DNA from: Hydractinia symbiolongicarpus
Taxonomy: Eukaryota; Cnidaria; Hydrozoa; Anthoathecata; Hydractiniidae
Reading direction: 5' to 3'
NCBI RefSeq assembly: GCF_029227915.1
Contig: NC_079885.1
Location: forward strand, 7,566,001-7,630,000
DNA: 64,000 nt
Shown: one piece after another, positions 13,176 to 26,899 of the stretch
How the letters are laid out: every line of letters starts with the position of its first letter
Position numbering within the stretch: position 1 is the stretch's first letter
Translations under genes and position numbers: made by a program
Notes under the pieces: model-generated
What the model was told of the DNA's origin: nothing
Seen by the model: only the letters and a program-made list of their open reading frames with translations
Databases searched by the model: none

Positions 13176-16100
13176 TCACCAAAGTCTCATGTCTAATCCT
13201 GGTATTGATGTGCATTCAGGACGCTTAGAGCCTGGAATAAACGCCTCCAATGCTTTTCGCTGCATCGAAACTACACCATTTAAGGTATTACACAAAACCT
13301 TCGCCATTGTCATCCTATTGATACTCCTTCTTTGTGCCCAAGTAAAAACACCCGGTCGTTCATAATAAAACCGATCTCCGTTCCGTAATCTTTCGAACTG
13401 GTTTGTTACAATGCAGTGAAATGTTTCACCCAGGACTTTACCACGCACGTGTTTTTCTGCAATGCCAGCAGCGAATAGGTCGATATCATGTGGGCGCTTG
13501 TAAAGCTTCTTGAAGGCCTTTATAACGGATGCTGGGATCAACCCAATAAGGTCCTTCCATGTATTTAAGGTCTTCAATCTACATAATCGTCTCCAATGAC
13601 CGTACGTGCGAATACCGTGATCGCGCCCTCTTTGTATATTCAAAGCGGCAAGATCTGAGTATCCATGGTGACCAACGGGCACAAAAAGCTTTCGGACCAA
13701 TCCAGACGCAAATTTTGTATCGACGACTTGTGATTGGTTGGCACATAATCCGTAAACAATGGGTTCGATTCCATGCGTGCGAAGTGACGTAGTGTTGAAA
13801 AACGAAGCTTGTAGGGAAATGTCATCCATGGCTTTGTTAAAGCTTTTATCCAGCATGGCCCATGAATTTGGAACAAGGCTGTGTCCAAATCTGAACGCAG
13901 CTGTTGAGAATACAGCCACTATACTTGCATCAACGTATGGCTTGTACCCTCTATATCTCTCAACAGTACCTAAAACAGATACGAACTCGTTATAAACGAT
14001 CTTCTGATACACTGCAATGTTTATCTTCCTTGCTGTCTCAAACAACTTATGTTCGTTCCATCGTCTGTGGCGTCTTTTTAGAGCTCTCGCTATGATGTTA
14101 TGATGTCGAGCGAAGAGGGTGTGCATAGCACTTAACACAATATTTTCGTCTCCCCTTTCATCGCCAACAAGAGAACAGCCAGCTGGATTGCGACATGATG
14201 ATGCTGATGCAGGGACAGCAATTGGGAGAAGATTTGATGACGTCATTTTCAATTCTCCACTTCCTAAAGGCGAAAGATATGATTGCTAAAAATGTTCCAT
14301 TTACTGCTGCAAAAAAGAAGCTTATATTTAAAGATCATGCGTTAATATTATTTCCCGCGGTAACATTACTCATCAAAGTAAAGTATAGAAAAATTAGCCA
14401 ATGTCATTTTCTAAAAGCAAATTCTGTAGGCAAAATGCAGCATGATTGTTTAGAAAAGCTAAAAAAGTAGTAAGTAGAAGTTTAGCCTGGTGTAGAAAAA
14501 TCATAACTAGGGAGTACCTAATAGGGAAATAACATTTTTTCCTGATACTTGAGTTTTTCATTAGTGCACTAACATAAGTATGCAATAAAACATGCAAAAT
14601 TTGTTTGTATAAACACCGGGAGTGCTTTCGAGAGATCTTTAACCCGAGAAGTGCTTTCGAGAAATTTCGTAACCCGAGTAGTGCTTTTTGAGACATTTCG
14701 TAATCCGAGAAATGCTTTCATAAAGGCAGATTGACACAGACCCGGTTATCAAAGCATTATTTTCTTCCATTTTTTTCGAAGTGGATTCCAAAGTCGGCTT
14801 GTTAGAAGCACCCTTTCTACGGCCTATTAACGCTAGGTCGTTACTAGAAAATGCATTTTGGCGCGAAAGTAAGACGGAAGGGATTCTCAAAGTACGCATG
14901 TCCCCAAGTAGGTGAGAAATTGGGCGCTTACCGTCTAATTTTCTCAAGCTTTGATGAACCTTGAATTCATTGCTGTAAACTTGCGACAGGTCAAGGTACG
15001 AAGATAATACATTTGGAAAGTCCCTCTTTTTCTTACTGTTGCCCTGACAAACTGGAAAAGAACGGCCAAATGAAGTGCACCTTGAACCACTGTTTGAAAA
15101 TTTAATTGGGAAACATGGATATTTGAATGCATCGAGTGATCCGCATCTAAAATGAAATGAATAAAGTGATTATACGAAATGAACTGATTGTTGAAAGGGC
15201 CGACGAAACGGGGGAAGGCGACAGCAATAGAATTTTAATAGTGTTTTAGCAGTCTGGTGGTTTGAAATTACAAACATTTCTAGGGGGGCCTCAACTGTGG
15301 TTAAACATGCCTTCGTTAGTCACTATATAACCCCCCAACCGTACTTTCAAAACAAACTTCTATACGCTGATCTATATTTTTCTCCGTTTTTCTAAAAAAA
15401 TTGAATTAACTCGTTGGACAACAGTCAGTTACGACTTTTACTAGAAAAATATTGTATAGCAAAGCGAAGCAATAGAAGATGAAGGAAATATAGTTTTATA
15501 TGGTTATAGAAATTAAGAATTCACTTGAGATTGACTGTAAATGAAACAATATATCTATGGTTTGACTTATTAAAGAATGTTTTGTTAGAAATATAGGTAA
15601 ATATACCCAGCAGACACGTTGCACGATGCATGTGGTGTAAGGGCAAAGTCATGATCAACAAACTGTCCAAAACCCATAAACAAACTTGACAATCCTTTAG
15701 CATGCTGTTTGTTTCGATATTGCACACCAAACACAGCACGGGAAACTTCGTGAGCTGTTGGAACAGAGGGAGTCGTGCCAGGAAAACCACGTGGTGTATC
15801 CAGCCTTTTCGGATCATAATAATCAGGAGCTGGAATAGGAAAAAGAGAACAAAATTAATTTTATAGTTAACAAACTGTCAACAATACACTTTGCTACGAC
15901 TTTGCGATGTCAATAAAAAAATCAGGGCAATAAAACCGTGGCGAGGAGTTTTATCTCTACACACAACGTTTGTGACAAGATGTGGCTTTAAAAATTAGGT
16001 ACGTGATTAGTCTTGATATTTGCTCTTGTAATGCAGTGCAGGGAATATCCTTATACCCAGGAAGAGTTTAGCCGTTGCTTAGCAACATATAGACAATAGC

Positions 16101-17275
16101 ACCAACAAGGACCAGTGACAAATTTTATCCTTTGTGGATTTCGGGTTGCTAATACGGAACGAACAAAGTGCAACCGACGATTTCACCCTTCCACGCGAGC
16201 ATGTAAAATTGCGGTCGGTGTAAGGCCGTTCGAAAAAACCCTTTCGGAAAAAGGCTGTCGAAAGATCGCTTTCTGTGTATGATTGAAAAGTCGCTTATGA
16301 AATTAAAGTTTACGTAACGCGGAACATGCAGGAAAATGTACTTTTGGACTTCCACGTGATTAATTATAATTATTTAATCTAATACAATTAGACTTCAAAA
16401 AGATAAAAAAGCCACGGCCTGCAACATAAAGTACTAGCCTTAACATTCTTTTAAATAACTACCTACTTATCAAAGGAGCACGTGTTTTAATGAGCGTTAT
16501 ATAACAAGCTACAACCCTTATTTATTACTAATAAATTTGTTTGTAGTCAGGGGTATTTTAAGGAACAGTACGCCCCGATATTTTGGTATATTGTTTAATG
16601 TGCTTTTATTTGAAGACTCTTTTATACAACTTGGAGATGTAGTAAAAAGTACTCTCTGTGCGTGAATGGTTTTGTCATAAACACGGTAAACAATCCTATT
16701 CCTATTTTTGGCGCGGAAATTGACTAAACTAAATTCCCGTCAGTGTATGGAAATTTCTGAAAGGTATTTAATAATAAAGAAAGTAAAAAAACAAACAAAT
16801 AAACAAAACATATCCTACGTAGTAATCTTCCTAAGAAAGTGTGAGCAGCTCCTTGTGTCTTTCTCCTCAAATTGTTACACGTTCCATCAATAGTTCGGAA
16901 GGAAGATTTTCTGTAGTATCCTCGACATGTTGTGCATTTGATGACGGGGTCGCAGTTACTGTAAGTGTTTCCAGGTGAAAACGTTGATGCTAAAAACAGA
17001 TATAACCTTGTTGATCTTTTGTAAAAATAGATTAAATTTTTTATAGCTATCGCAAATTACATTATAGAAATAAAACATAGAAATAAAATGCTCTCGATGT
17101 ATCTTAATAATTTTCAAAACTTCGAACTTGAACGAGGAATTGATCAAGACAAAAAATCCTCGAAGATACAGGCATGGTATAACCTCTAAAAAATAGGTCT
17201 CTTTTTAAAGCTAGCATTATTCTTACCAGTTAATGGGACGATTGAGACGAACACAAAACAAAATAACATTTCCAT
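13176..17275 (-). CDS. Secreted animal haem peroxidase (5 exons, complete)
   Basis: Oxidises halides or phenolic substrates with hydrogen peroxide outside the cell or in a secretory compartment. Exons in coding order: 17275-17227, 16989-16819, 15829-15607, 15146-14932, 14263-13176; phases match and give 581 residues. Exon 1 encodes a signal peptide (MEMLFCFVFVSIVPLTA). Exon 2 has the N-terminal Cys region with RTIDGTCNNL. Exon 3 has the distal site GQFVDHDFALTP (Gln, haem-ester Asp, distal His). Exon 5 has the catalytic Arg and second ester Glu in GDERGDE, the AMHTLFARHHN helix, the proximal His in FRFGHSLVPN, and NIQRGRDHG. The residue matching the myeloperoxidase sulfonium Met is Asn. Subfamily (peroxidasin-like, ovoperoxidase-like or other) cannot be decided; there are no Ig, LRR or VWC domains. 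An acceptor-like site at 17318-17319 suggests a 5' UTR intron or trans-splicing. Confidence 0.9.
14620..14720. repeat. Short tandem repeat in a peroxidase intron
   Basis: Three to four units of about 32 bases carrying AGTGCTTTCGAGA, TTTCGTAACCCGAG. It lies in the intron between the exons ending 14932 and beginning 14263. Confidence 0.6.
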
Positions 17276-18386
17276 ATTGTCACCACTGTTACCTTTCTTC
17301 TCAACGTACCAACGAATCTGAAAGAAACATACAAGTGTCTCTTATACTAATCCAGCCACCCACACAATAAAAAAACATTTTACAATCTTTAACAATAATT
17401 ATCAATGCTACCAGCTTCGTGCCCATTGTTTTTTGGTGCTTAATAAAAAGAAATTAAAAAAGACTGGAAACGAAGTTGAGATAAAACCACATGTTTTCTG
17501 TGATCTCTTTCACTTATGTAATAAGCAATTAGCGCTAATTTTCTCAAGGAATATTGATAATTTCCTCTTGTCACTATTCGCGATGACATATTTTAAATAA
17601 ATCGATCTTATTTTTAAATTTTGTTAATAGCAACCGTCATAACTATGGTAACAGACGACGGTGGGGGTTAAAAAAATTAAAACTCGATAGAAAGCAAACA
17701 TGACATTCATCTTCTTTACAAGCTTAACGCATTGATCATATTACTGAAACTCTTTCGTGTTTACTGGATTATTTAAATTCATAACAAATATTATTCAATT
17801 TTTTTATAGGAAACTAAGCACCAGACCTCTAAGAGAGAGAACAGAAAGTAAAAAAATAGCAAAATACGTCTGCTAGGCGTCACTAATAAAATAGACCTAT
17901 TTCTAACTTGAACTTAGATCAAATTAAAAAAAACTTATGGAAGTAGACCCCATGCAAGTATTCTTTGAATAAAACGCGCAATTTGAGATTTGATCACTTA
18001 GGACAGTTAAGTTCGTTTAAAAGAATATCTTATTATGTGAGCGAATGTTGCTCCACTACAGAAATGAAAGTAATTTGGCTTTGAAGTGAAAACATAAGAT
18101 GGAAACCGCTTTGACGCACAAAACCATAAATTTCAGCTTTGTTTGTTTTCAATTGCTGACAGCCATTTTGTTTAGAACGCACCAACAGGGACCGAAACCA
18201 ATATTGGAAAGTGAAAGAACGAAAAAGACTTCAAGATATGCTTTTTCACACAGACAAAAAAGATTCGTGTTATTGTTTTCAATCATTTTTAGCTGACAGT
18301 CAAAATCATTATTAAACTTTGAAGTTGACATTCCATACTTGTTTTTTTAGAAGGGCAAGTCTTTTCAGGAATAAAAGACATTACGA

Positions 18387-18509
18387 ATATATTTTATGAT
18401 ATCCGTATACGTCTGTCTGTCACACAAAATGGTAACCGCAGTATTGAAACACACGAAATGCGGAAAATAAAGGACGGAAGAACCGTGGATTTATCCACTT
18501 GCCAACTAG
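18387..18509 (+). mobile_element. Diverged short Helitron-like element
   Basis: Carries CCGTATACGTCTGTCTGTCA, CAAAATGGTA, GGACGG and GTGGATTTATCCAC, ending CTAG before T at 18510. The left end is approximate. Confidence 0.5.
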
Positions 18510-18563
18510 TAGTTTAAAATTCATTAGGGATTATTTACGAACAAGAGCGTCTGCTAAATAACC

Positions 18564-18794
18564 AATAAATCGGAAAAACTAACACTCCATCGCAGCTTTT
18601 TTTGCTATTTTATTATTATTAACGTTTCCTGAAAATTTGAAATAAATTGATACGAAGGAAGTTAAAAACTGGAGAAAACACGCTTTCGTCTCTAACAAAC
18701 TCTTATAAAGCATGTTTTTACCTCCTTTTTCACGATATTGTAAAACGATGGAGAGCCGTAGGAACGCACGCACAATTATCGTAAAGGTGTATTG
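18564..18794 (+). repeat. Dispersed repeat, copy 2
   Basis: Second copy of the repeat at 159-482, same order and orientation, shorter by about 90 bases. Non-coding, class unknown. Confidence 0.6.
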
Positions 18795-20659
18795 TCCAGT
18801 ATATACTAAAGCCTTTTAACTTTATGGATTGGACTTGTGAAGTGGTTGGTGGTTGGGAAAGGCTGAACGTGGTGGTCTGGGCATAAAAGATAGGGAATAG
18901 TGAAGTGGCGGAAAGTGTAATGTTTTCAAACTATTTAGCTTGACAACCTTATGTATCCAGACAAATATGTTATGGTGGTTGTTTATGGTGCGAAAAATTT
19001 TGAAGACGTCATATGCATGCCTTATGACATCATAGGTAAAACAGTTAAAAATTGGAAAATAAAAACCTCAAAATATAATTTAATTACCTGATCTTAATTT
19101 TACTGTTAAAGCCTTTTTTATCAAAACTAGATATTATTATACAAAAAATGAAAAAAGACTGCATGAAAAGACTGAAATTCCTGGTAATATTGAATAGCTA
19201 AGTGTAAAATCTTAAAACATTTGGAATCATTTAGTAGGATCAGATAACTATGACTACTAAAAATAATGAGACTCAAACTAAAAATTACAGAGCCAGTTCT
19301 TATAGATAGGGTGTAGCTAATCACCAGATAAATGTTCATTAATTTATGAAAATTTATGTAAATTTCTGCACACGCGCTGACAGTTACAATCTAAGATATT
19401 TTGTAGAGGTCAAAATATAGCCTTCAAAAACATGGCTTTCAGCATGGAGCATATGCAACACACAGGATATAAATAACAAATTCCTCTTTAATAAAGTATT
19501 ACATCATTAAGTTGTTCACAATAGTTTTAACATACACAAAATGTCGCTGTCAATACATAGTATAAAAAGAGTTTAGCATTCTTGGGAATGAAAAAACCTC
19601 GCTCCTACCTGTCCGCCCTTCTACGTTTGCTCTCCGCCTCTCTGCATCTGGTTTCATGTCTTAGATATATAAGAGTTGTAGAATCATAATACGTCTGCTT
19701 TTAAGACTTTGTGGTCCACAAAAAATATCCACATGGCAAAATGCTTTGAAAGTATGGCGGAGGAAGTAAAGAGTAGCCGAAATGATGCGGTTACACCGCA
19801 AAGGCGCTCGCAGAGACATCACTGTCAATTTATGCTCATAAGATACAAACAAAAGTAAAAATCCTTAGCCCACTAATTCTGGTTGAATATTCCAGAATGT
19901 GCTACATTTGATCATTTTACAATTGAAAACATTTTGAAAACATTTTGCCACTTTTGTTAATTACTTCAAATCGGGGCAGGGGGAGTACAGGCAACAATGC
20001 CCAACCTGGTATGAGTTTGTTGTTTTTATTCGATGATCAAGATGAATAAAGTACAAGCAACTAGGGGATAAAAACGCAGAAAAATAAAAGGAGCTTTGAA
20101 CTAAGAACACTGACAGAAACTTAAAAAAAGAACTGAGTAAATAGAAACAGGAAACGCTACTGAAATACATAGTAAGGTTACATAAACATTACGAAAAACT
20201 CAGTAAAAAAACAAAGTAAACAAAGAATGTGCTCAGTAAAAGTAGAACACACCATAACTACCATCACCCACCAACATTCGACCAAAAACGGGTGCAAATA
20301 CGACATTTTTCCACGTACTCTACTCACCCCACCCTCCTGTTTTACTCTGTTATTCTAATTTTTGTTCTAAACTTGATACCTGCATACGTTTGAGAACGAT
20401 GCTATACAGAGAGAAATGTTATAGATCTGTTTGTGTTTTTGTCGTATCGTCTTTCTTTCTTTTACATACCCTATTTCTATAGACCGCAATTATTAACTAT
20501 CCGAAGTCTACGGTACGTAACAATATAATTTCTACTACATGACCTTGTGCATTGGAGGAAATACCAAAAATGTCGCCAATTGGTCATACTTCTTAATTGC
20601 ACAATTTAAAATATCACAATTGAATTGTAAGCCGTACGCAAAAGAAATACATTTCCCTA

Positions 20660-20730
20660 TCAGTGGTACACAACTCCTCTGTGGTACACAACTTGGTGCA
20701 CAACTCCTCTGTAGAACACAACTCCTCTAA
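20660..20730 (+). repeat. Short tandem repeat ACACAACTCCTCTGT
   Basis: Three to four imperfect units of about 16-20 bases. Confidence 0.5.
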
Positions 20731-22551
20731 TGTTGATTTAGCGGATGACCAAAAATCAGTTTAAAAATAAAGAGCTGTCAGCCGAAACTTGTTGAAAAAT
20801 GTTGATCGCCCATAGGTAGTGTAATAGAAAAATATGTTTAAAACTGTAGGCTCGCATCATACAAAGTTAAAACGGTCGTAGTGCCAAACGCAGAGCAGAT
20901 TGGTTATGCGTCGCTGAATAAAAGTGACAAAAATACTATTAAGTGACGGGGTTTATTACGATTAAAAATTTCTGTCGTATTATCAGGTATTCAGCAAGCA
21001 TCAATCGATGTTGATTCTCTTTTTATCCAATCAAACTTTGTAGTTTTATGTAATGTACACCCGCATACACAGTTCTTATTTTGAATATCTTTTTTATGGC
21101 AAAAAGCTGTTACGAAATATGTTATTTTAACATACAACATTATTAAACATAATATTTTAATTATCTGTTATATCATGCTGGCAAAAGAATGATTGAGACT
21201 ATAATTAAAATCTTCCTGTTCTTGTAACGACTCTAATTACTGATTACTCACAAAATTAGTTTTTGCAATTTCATGGTATCGATCACAATTTTCCGTGAAA
21301 CTCAGAATAAAAACTGTTTTCCACTTCAAGGATATTTTCAGCGGAACATAGCGGATAAGAACAAAACAGAACATTTTAGGACAGAATGTAAGCACACTTA
21401 CACAATAACACAATTTGATTGGCTGACTAACTTTTCACCATCGTTTACGCACAGAACGCAAAGAAAAAGTTAAACCCGATTCTACTTTCCCCAAATCGGA
21501 AAAAACAAGAAAATGTTTCCGCTCACGTGGTGGAAACATTTTAAGTACGCAGCTCAAAATCTTTTTATTAAGTGAAAAACAAATGTTCATAATTTACCAT
21601 GAATTTCCAATATAATTACCTTGTAGAACAAATCTAGAATTTTAAGGACGTGTTAGTGATTTCCAGAAAACACAACGTTTAAATATCTTTGTCAATCATG
21701 TTTCTTCCAAATTTTGCTAACAACGCTTTCTCAGGATTTCCTATTTAGATAGTAGTCCTGTATGTAAAATACCAAAATAAATAGAACTGTTGATAAAGTA
21801 TGCCTTGTATTAAATTGTAGCAACGCTGAATGTTAAATCTGAAGATTTCCAGAATTCACTACTGTTTCGAGAAAATGTTATAGGCAGAAAATCATGGATT
21901 AATATACTGGATCATCTATTACTATATCATCTCATTTCATCATCAGAGGTAAAATCGAATTGAAATTGAGACCAAGATAACTACAACTGCGTATATAAAA
22001 TGTTTGGAAGACGTCAAGTTTTCAGGTTTCTTCGGAAATAACAACGCCTCTACAACGAGAAAGCTTGATTTTATCCAAATGTTTAAGATCCAAGTAGATA
22101 GGTACAAGTTCCACAAAACCGCAACAATTGATTTTGTGAAAGATTTTGCCTTGAAAGATGTTTTCTACGTGTTTTTGAAAAAAAGAGATTATCAGTAAAT
22201 TTCCAGCTAGCATTGTTATTATTTTGTTCTTATGTTTCAGCATTCTTAGCCTCATTGCTCTTAAAAATTCTTCCTCTGCAGAAGTGTAGTTCTTTTTTTC
22301 GTCGGTTAGTTGTGTTATCGATAAATCGTTTGTACGGTAGCGAGTATTTAATTTTAAAATGAAATTGTAACGTTTTTCAATTTGAATTGATATATTAACA
22401 AAAAATGCACTAAAGACTGATGCCTATTTGTGAAAGACGGTGTCGCCACTAGAGAATTGACACTTATTTACAGAAAAATTTGTGCTATGGGGACACAAAA
22501 TAACGTGTAATTTAACAGACGGGCGACTCCGTGGTTTTTTTTCACGGGTTA

Positions 22552-22787
22552 ACTTATATTAATACCTCTATCTGGTGTTTAAAATGACTGACACGTAGGT
22601 TTTTTTTAAACCAGTCGCAGAGTAATACATTGTGCTGAGGGCCGTAACCGTGAATGTTCCCACAGGTTAACGACTAGTCTCTTATATCAATACCTTATAT
22701 TGTGTGTTCAAAATCACTGGCACACATTCTTTATCCAATTTAGGCTGACGGTCATAACCGTGAATGTTTCCACGGGCTAACGATTAG
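22552..22787 (+). mobile_element. Two tandem short Helitron-like elements
   Basis: A first unit ends CACAGGTTAACGACTAG at 22677; the next begins TCTCTTATATCAATACC at 22678 and ends CACGGGCTAACGATTAG at 22787. A third degraded end (CACGGGTTAAC) precedes them at about 22551. Shared text includes CCGTGAATGTT.C.CA. Confidence 0.5.
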
Positions 22788-23689
22788 TGTAGTTTTTAAA
22801 TGACAATAGGTGTAATACTGTGTGGTAGGGAGCTACCACTTTGTCTTAAACTGTATCTGTAAATCAGAACGTCAAATAGTTCTAAGAACGAGTTAGATTA
22901 TTGATGGAATTACATATTTTTCCAAGCTCTTACGCCGATCAAAAGAACTGTGCAGTGCTGAGAAAATCTTATACAACCCCGTTCCCGTGACTTCTCTCTA
23001 TTTTTTATTAAAAAATGAAAAAGGCGCTGTAGCAAAACGTAAAAAGAAAAATGTCATCTTTACTTTCTCCTTGTGTTATGAATAAAAACAGTTTCTTAGA
23101 AGGAAATATAGTACTCATAAAACGCAAGATCAAATTAGTTTAGTCTTTTTCTTCTTCTTGAATACAATAAATACATGCTAACAAACATGAGCCTTGTGAC
23201 GTATTTATAGCCTACACTTTTAATATTCCTCAGCTTCTCCATACAGCTGCTAAAGCACATGTATCAAATGTGGCATGTACCTACACACTGGAATCAAAAG
23301 ATAAGATTGCCTATTAGTGGTAACTCATTTTTAAGGATGCCAAGAATGTTTTATAACCGTTGGAAAAAGCTAATTTTCACCCAAGACGAAAAATGTGAAC
23401 TTGGTTTCTCTAGCCCCACTACCAAACACTCATATTCGGGGTTAAATAATTCTGTTTTTATAGAACATTCCTCCTGGCACAAAACAAATCAGCCCTTTTT
23501 TTCCGAGTTGGCTATCTATCCTTCCCTTCTCGTCCACATTATAAAGCATTTATAAGTGTTCAGTAATGGTAATACCGTGTGTGAGACAGAAATGATAGTT
23601 CGCCAGGATTGTCTTACCATGAGTGAACTTGTCTCAGTTACGGATCAGTACTGGCTTATGTATCTCTTCGCAAGGTGGTCTTTTGTATC

Positions 23690-23915
23690 AGCTTTTTATC
23701 AATGATGCCAGTTGCTTTTCGTCTCTGTGCCATTTTATAGTCGTCTTGAACACACGAAAATACGATATACAAAGGACGGACAAACCCGTGTATTTTTAGC
23801 CTATATTGAATTTTCGCTCTCTGAGCTGCAAATAGCAACGGGTGAACTCTCGTGCATTTTTCTAATTGGTAAATTACTGTCGGTTCTTTCACGGGCCTAC
23901 GCCTGTTTTGCTAGT
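23690..23915 (+). repeat. Degraded Helitron-like fragments
   Basis: Contains ATACAAAGGACGGACAAACCCGTG followed by TATTTTTAGCC, and a second partial end TTTCACGGGCCTACG near 23890. Ends cannot be placed. Confidence 0.3.
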
Positions 23916-25383
23916 TTAAACTTTAAAAACCTTTAAGACAGCCAACGGTATACACAAAAAACTTTCAAGTAAAGAGTAAAACCGAAAAAAAAAAATGAAA
24001 TCATGATAAATTGCACTACCATTGTTAAGATGCTTTTGGTTTGAATTTTAAAACTTTAGGAGTTAAGTATCCTTAATTAATTACTGCTGTGGTGTTTTAT
24101 AATCAACAAAAGCGCAGGTTATCAATATAATGTCGACATGTTTGTGGTTTGGCCTTACAATGGCATGTTGTTTATATCTATCGAACACAATATCATATGT
24201 ATATATCTGCCAGAAAATCAGAATTTCTTAGTTGTTTGTAACAATGTAAAACTTGGAAGATTGCAAAAATATATTAATACAACCATGATAACAATTTAAT
24301 TCAATTAATTTTAGCGCAAAATTATTTGTTGCGGGATTTCTTTTCGCACGATTAATTTTCGCGCACCTACAGCAAAATGTTTTTTTCGTACAGGATTGAT
24401 TTTCGCACAGCTAAAACGCGGTGAAAAGGTGACAACTTTAACAGAGAATGCTATATCAGACCAATTTTTAAGACTCACTGTAAAAACTTATATACAACTT
24501 CTTTAACTTGCAAACTTTTTCCTAGCAGTGAAATTCTTACTTTTAAGGAAAAGTACGATATAAAATCCTTTAATCGATGAAGCTACAGAAACAAAACTTT
24601 GGTTCCGTCTACTTCTGAATTTGAAATCCTCCTGCACTATTTACATCAGGTACTGGCAATAAAAACCATTAATGTAGAACGACATCCGCTTTATTTCGTT
24701 TAAAAATGGACATGGATAATCTACGCAATATCCTTTAATCATTTTAGTACACTTACACAATAGGAAATACTAAGGAGAAATATTATTAGTAACATTTTTT
24801 CTCCATAAACAAGTAATAGAGAGAATATCTCCTCCTACCTTATCCTTCTTAGTTATGGTTTTGATTCGACCAACGTTTGATACAAACAAACTGCTCGGTT
24901 GACCGCAGCTGTGCTTTGACGAACTACGCAAATGTTTCTCGATTACAAATAGCAAACGATTAACTCATTTAATAAGTAGTTATGCAACAGTGTTTTAAAT
25001 TGTTGCTTGATATGATCACAGCATGGCTGATTGATGGCAAATAGATCATTTAATGCAGGTTATTTCCGATGTCTTTAAATGACAACTTTATCTCTCGTGG
25101 CAAGCTGCAGGCAAAATAAAAGGGTTGTTGTTTGATTGAATGGAATAACAATAAATAATTTATAATTTTTTTTAGAACGTACAAATGTCGGTACTGTGAT
25201 ATATCACTTCGGCAGATGGAAGCAAGCTGGTGCTACGCATTATGTCTTGAAATCCCCGTTTGTGTACTTACTTGTTTTTTTGTAAGCATCCGTTAAATTT
25301 GGTCATCATTTTTTTAGCATATGCTATTTGGTCATTTTTTAAGCTTATATAATAAATAATATAATTTATAATAAATAAACATA

Positions 25384-25489
25384 TCTATATGATAATGCCC
25401 GTATACGTCTGTCCGTCTGTCTGTCACGCAAAATGGTAGCTTAGCTGCGACGGGCGAACACGTGGATTTTTCCACGGGCTAACGACTAG
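25384..25489 (+). mobile_element. Short Helitron-like element (HINE), 106 bases, clean ends
   Basis: Starts TCTATATGATAATGCCCG after A and ends with hairpin GTGGATTTTTCCAC, then GGGCTAACGACTAG before T. The A|TC...CTAG|T boundaries match Helitron insertion. It is the reference copy for the family: GTATACGTCTGTC, CACGCAAAATGGTAGC and CACGGGCTAACGACTAG. Confidence 0.65.
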
Positions 25490-25929
25490 TATAATAAGGT
25501 GTTGTTAATTTTTTTATGTTTTTGTTTCGTGAGCAGTTTTTCTTTATATCTGAATTCACCGATATTTAGGACTTAAATTGTAATTACTGATGTTTAAAAT
25601 TCAAATGTTTTTTTTCTCTCTTTAAATAAGCATAATTTGAGTCTGATCATGTCTTTTTCATAAGCGTATTCCAATAAATATTTTTGCCATTTAAGCATGA
25701 CCTAAGCATATTTTGAAAAGTACTTTGCATAAGCATCCTTAAGCCTCATTTTGGAAGTCCTATTGATTAAAAAGAAATACGTGAAGTGATGAGTTACCGA
25801 TTTCTAGAGAGGTGCCCTCGTGGGAATAGATGCCCAAATATCTAAGCAATTTTCTGTTGGCTACAAAGGAAGTTTTCTTGTGGAAAAAATCTAATAACAC
25901 AAATTACGTTTGTTGTAAGAACAATAGTC

Positions 25930-26046
25930 GTTCACCCGCGATAAATCCACGGGGTCGTGCGTCTTTTGTATACCGCATGTTTTTGTAGCAAGACTTTCTT
26001 CTTGGGCGAAAACAGACAGAATTCAGGCATATCATTAATATAGAGA
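25930..26046 (-). repeat. Degraded Helitron-like element, reverse orientation
   Basis: Reverse complement has a TCTCTATATTAATGATATGCC-like start and a TTTATCGCGGG-like end; internal ACAGACAGAATTC matches the second subfamily seen at 43688-43811. Confidence 0.35.
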
Positions 26047-26899
26047 TGATGTGATACAACACACGTATTGAAAATAATTATGTGCACCTAATCAAACAGA
26101 CATTAATAATTGAAGAGGAAGATGGCAGTCTCAACAATATAAAATTCATTTCAGTCTTACAGAAATTTAAACTAAAGTTTTCCACGAACGGTACATTTTC
26201 ATTGGAATCAAGTTAGGGTTTACTGGGAAGGAACTTAACATTTGCCATATTCGGTTTTGGCATATCAAAAAAGTAGTTGTTCTTGAGTAAGGGTCTTAAC
26301 CGACGAGTTAAATAAATGATTGAAACATTTCACCGAATGAACTTGATAAACTTTTCCACTATGGCGATCCCTCCAAAGTCATTATTGGAAATGGAGTTGC
26401 AAGTTTTACTCATTTGAAATATACTAATTGAGTAGGCGAACAATAGAAAAGATAATTAAACATTCTTGATGATGTCAGTAATGATCTGTCAATGTACAAA
26501 AAATTAAAAATAAAGTTCCTCTTTTGTATCAATTAATTTGTTGATTTTAGTTGTAATTTGGAAATAAGATAGACAACAAACGAACTTCCAATATTAATCA
26601 GCCACAAAATTTGTATATTAACTTTAATAGTTTTTTGTCTAGTAAATCGGAGTAAAAAAACCTCCGTGTAAGCATAACGCATAGAATATACAACAATCTT
26701 TCTGTGTTTTAAGTTCACAACGCCATCCTCGTTTAAATAGAGAGAATAAATTCTTAGGTTATCTTCATAAAATTCCTGTTTTTCACGTAAAATAAGTTAG
26801 TAGACAGTTACTGGTTTTACCAACGACCGTCTCGCACTAAGAACAAACACTTTACTACCTACTCAACAGGCTTCCAATACCGTCGTCATATCACACTTT

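Larger units (their letters stand above)
17320..22551. other. Gene-free DNA
   Basis: Holds the Helitron-like relic at 18387, the dispersed repeat at 18564 and the short repeat at 20660. Open frames are all under about 80 codons and lack motifs. Confidence 0.5.

Noticed and set aside
13559-14095. Several 60-80 codon frames on both strands
   Set aside because: All are shadows of the peroxidase's last exon in other frames.
14639-14931. Extension of the peroxidase exon past 14932 in the minus-strand frame
   Set aside because: The frame runs into a short tandem repeat and a stop; the GTAAGC donor at 14931 joins in phase to 14263 and restores the family sequence.
22004-22255. Overlapping open frames of 64 and 77 codons
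   Set aside because: Short, on opposite strands, with no recognisable motif; likely chance frames.
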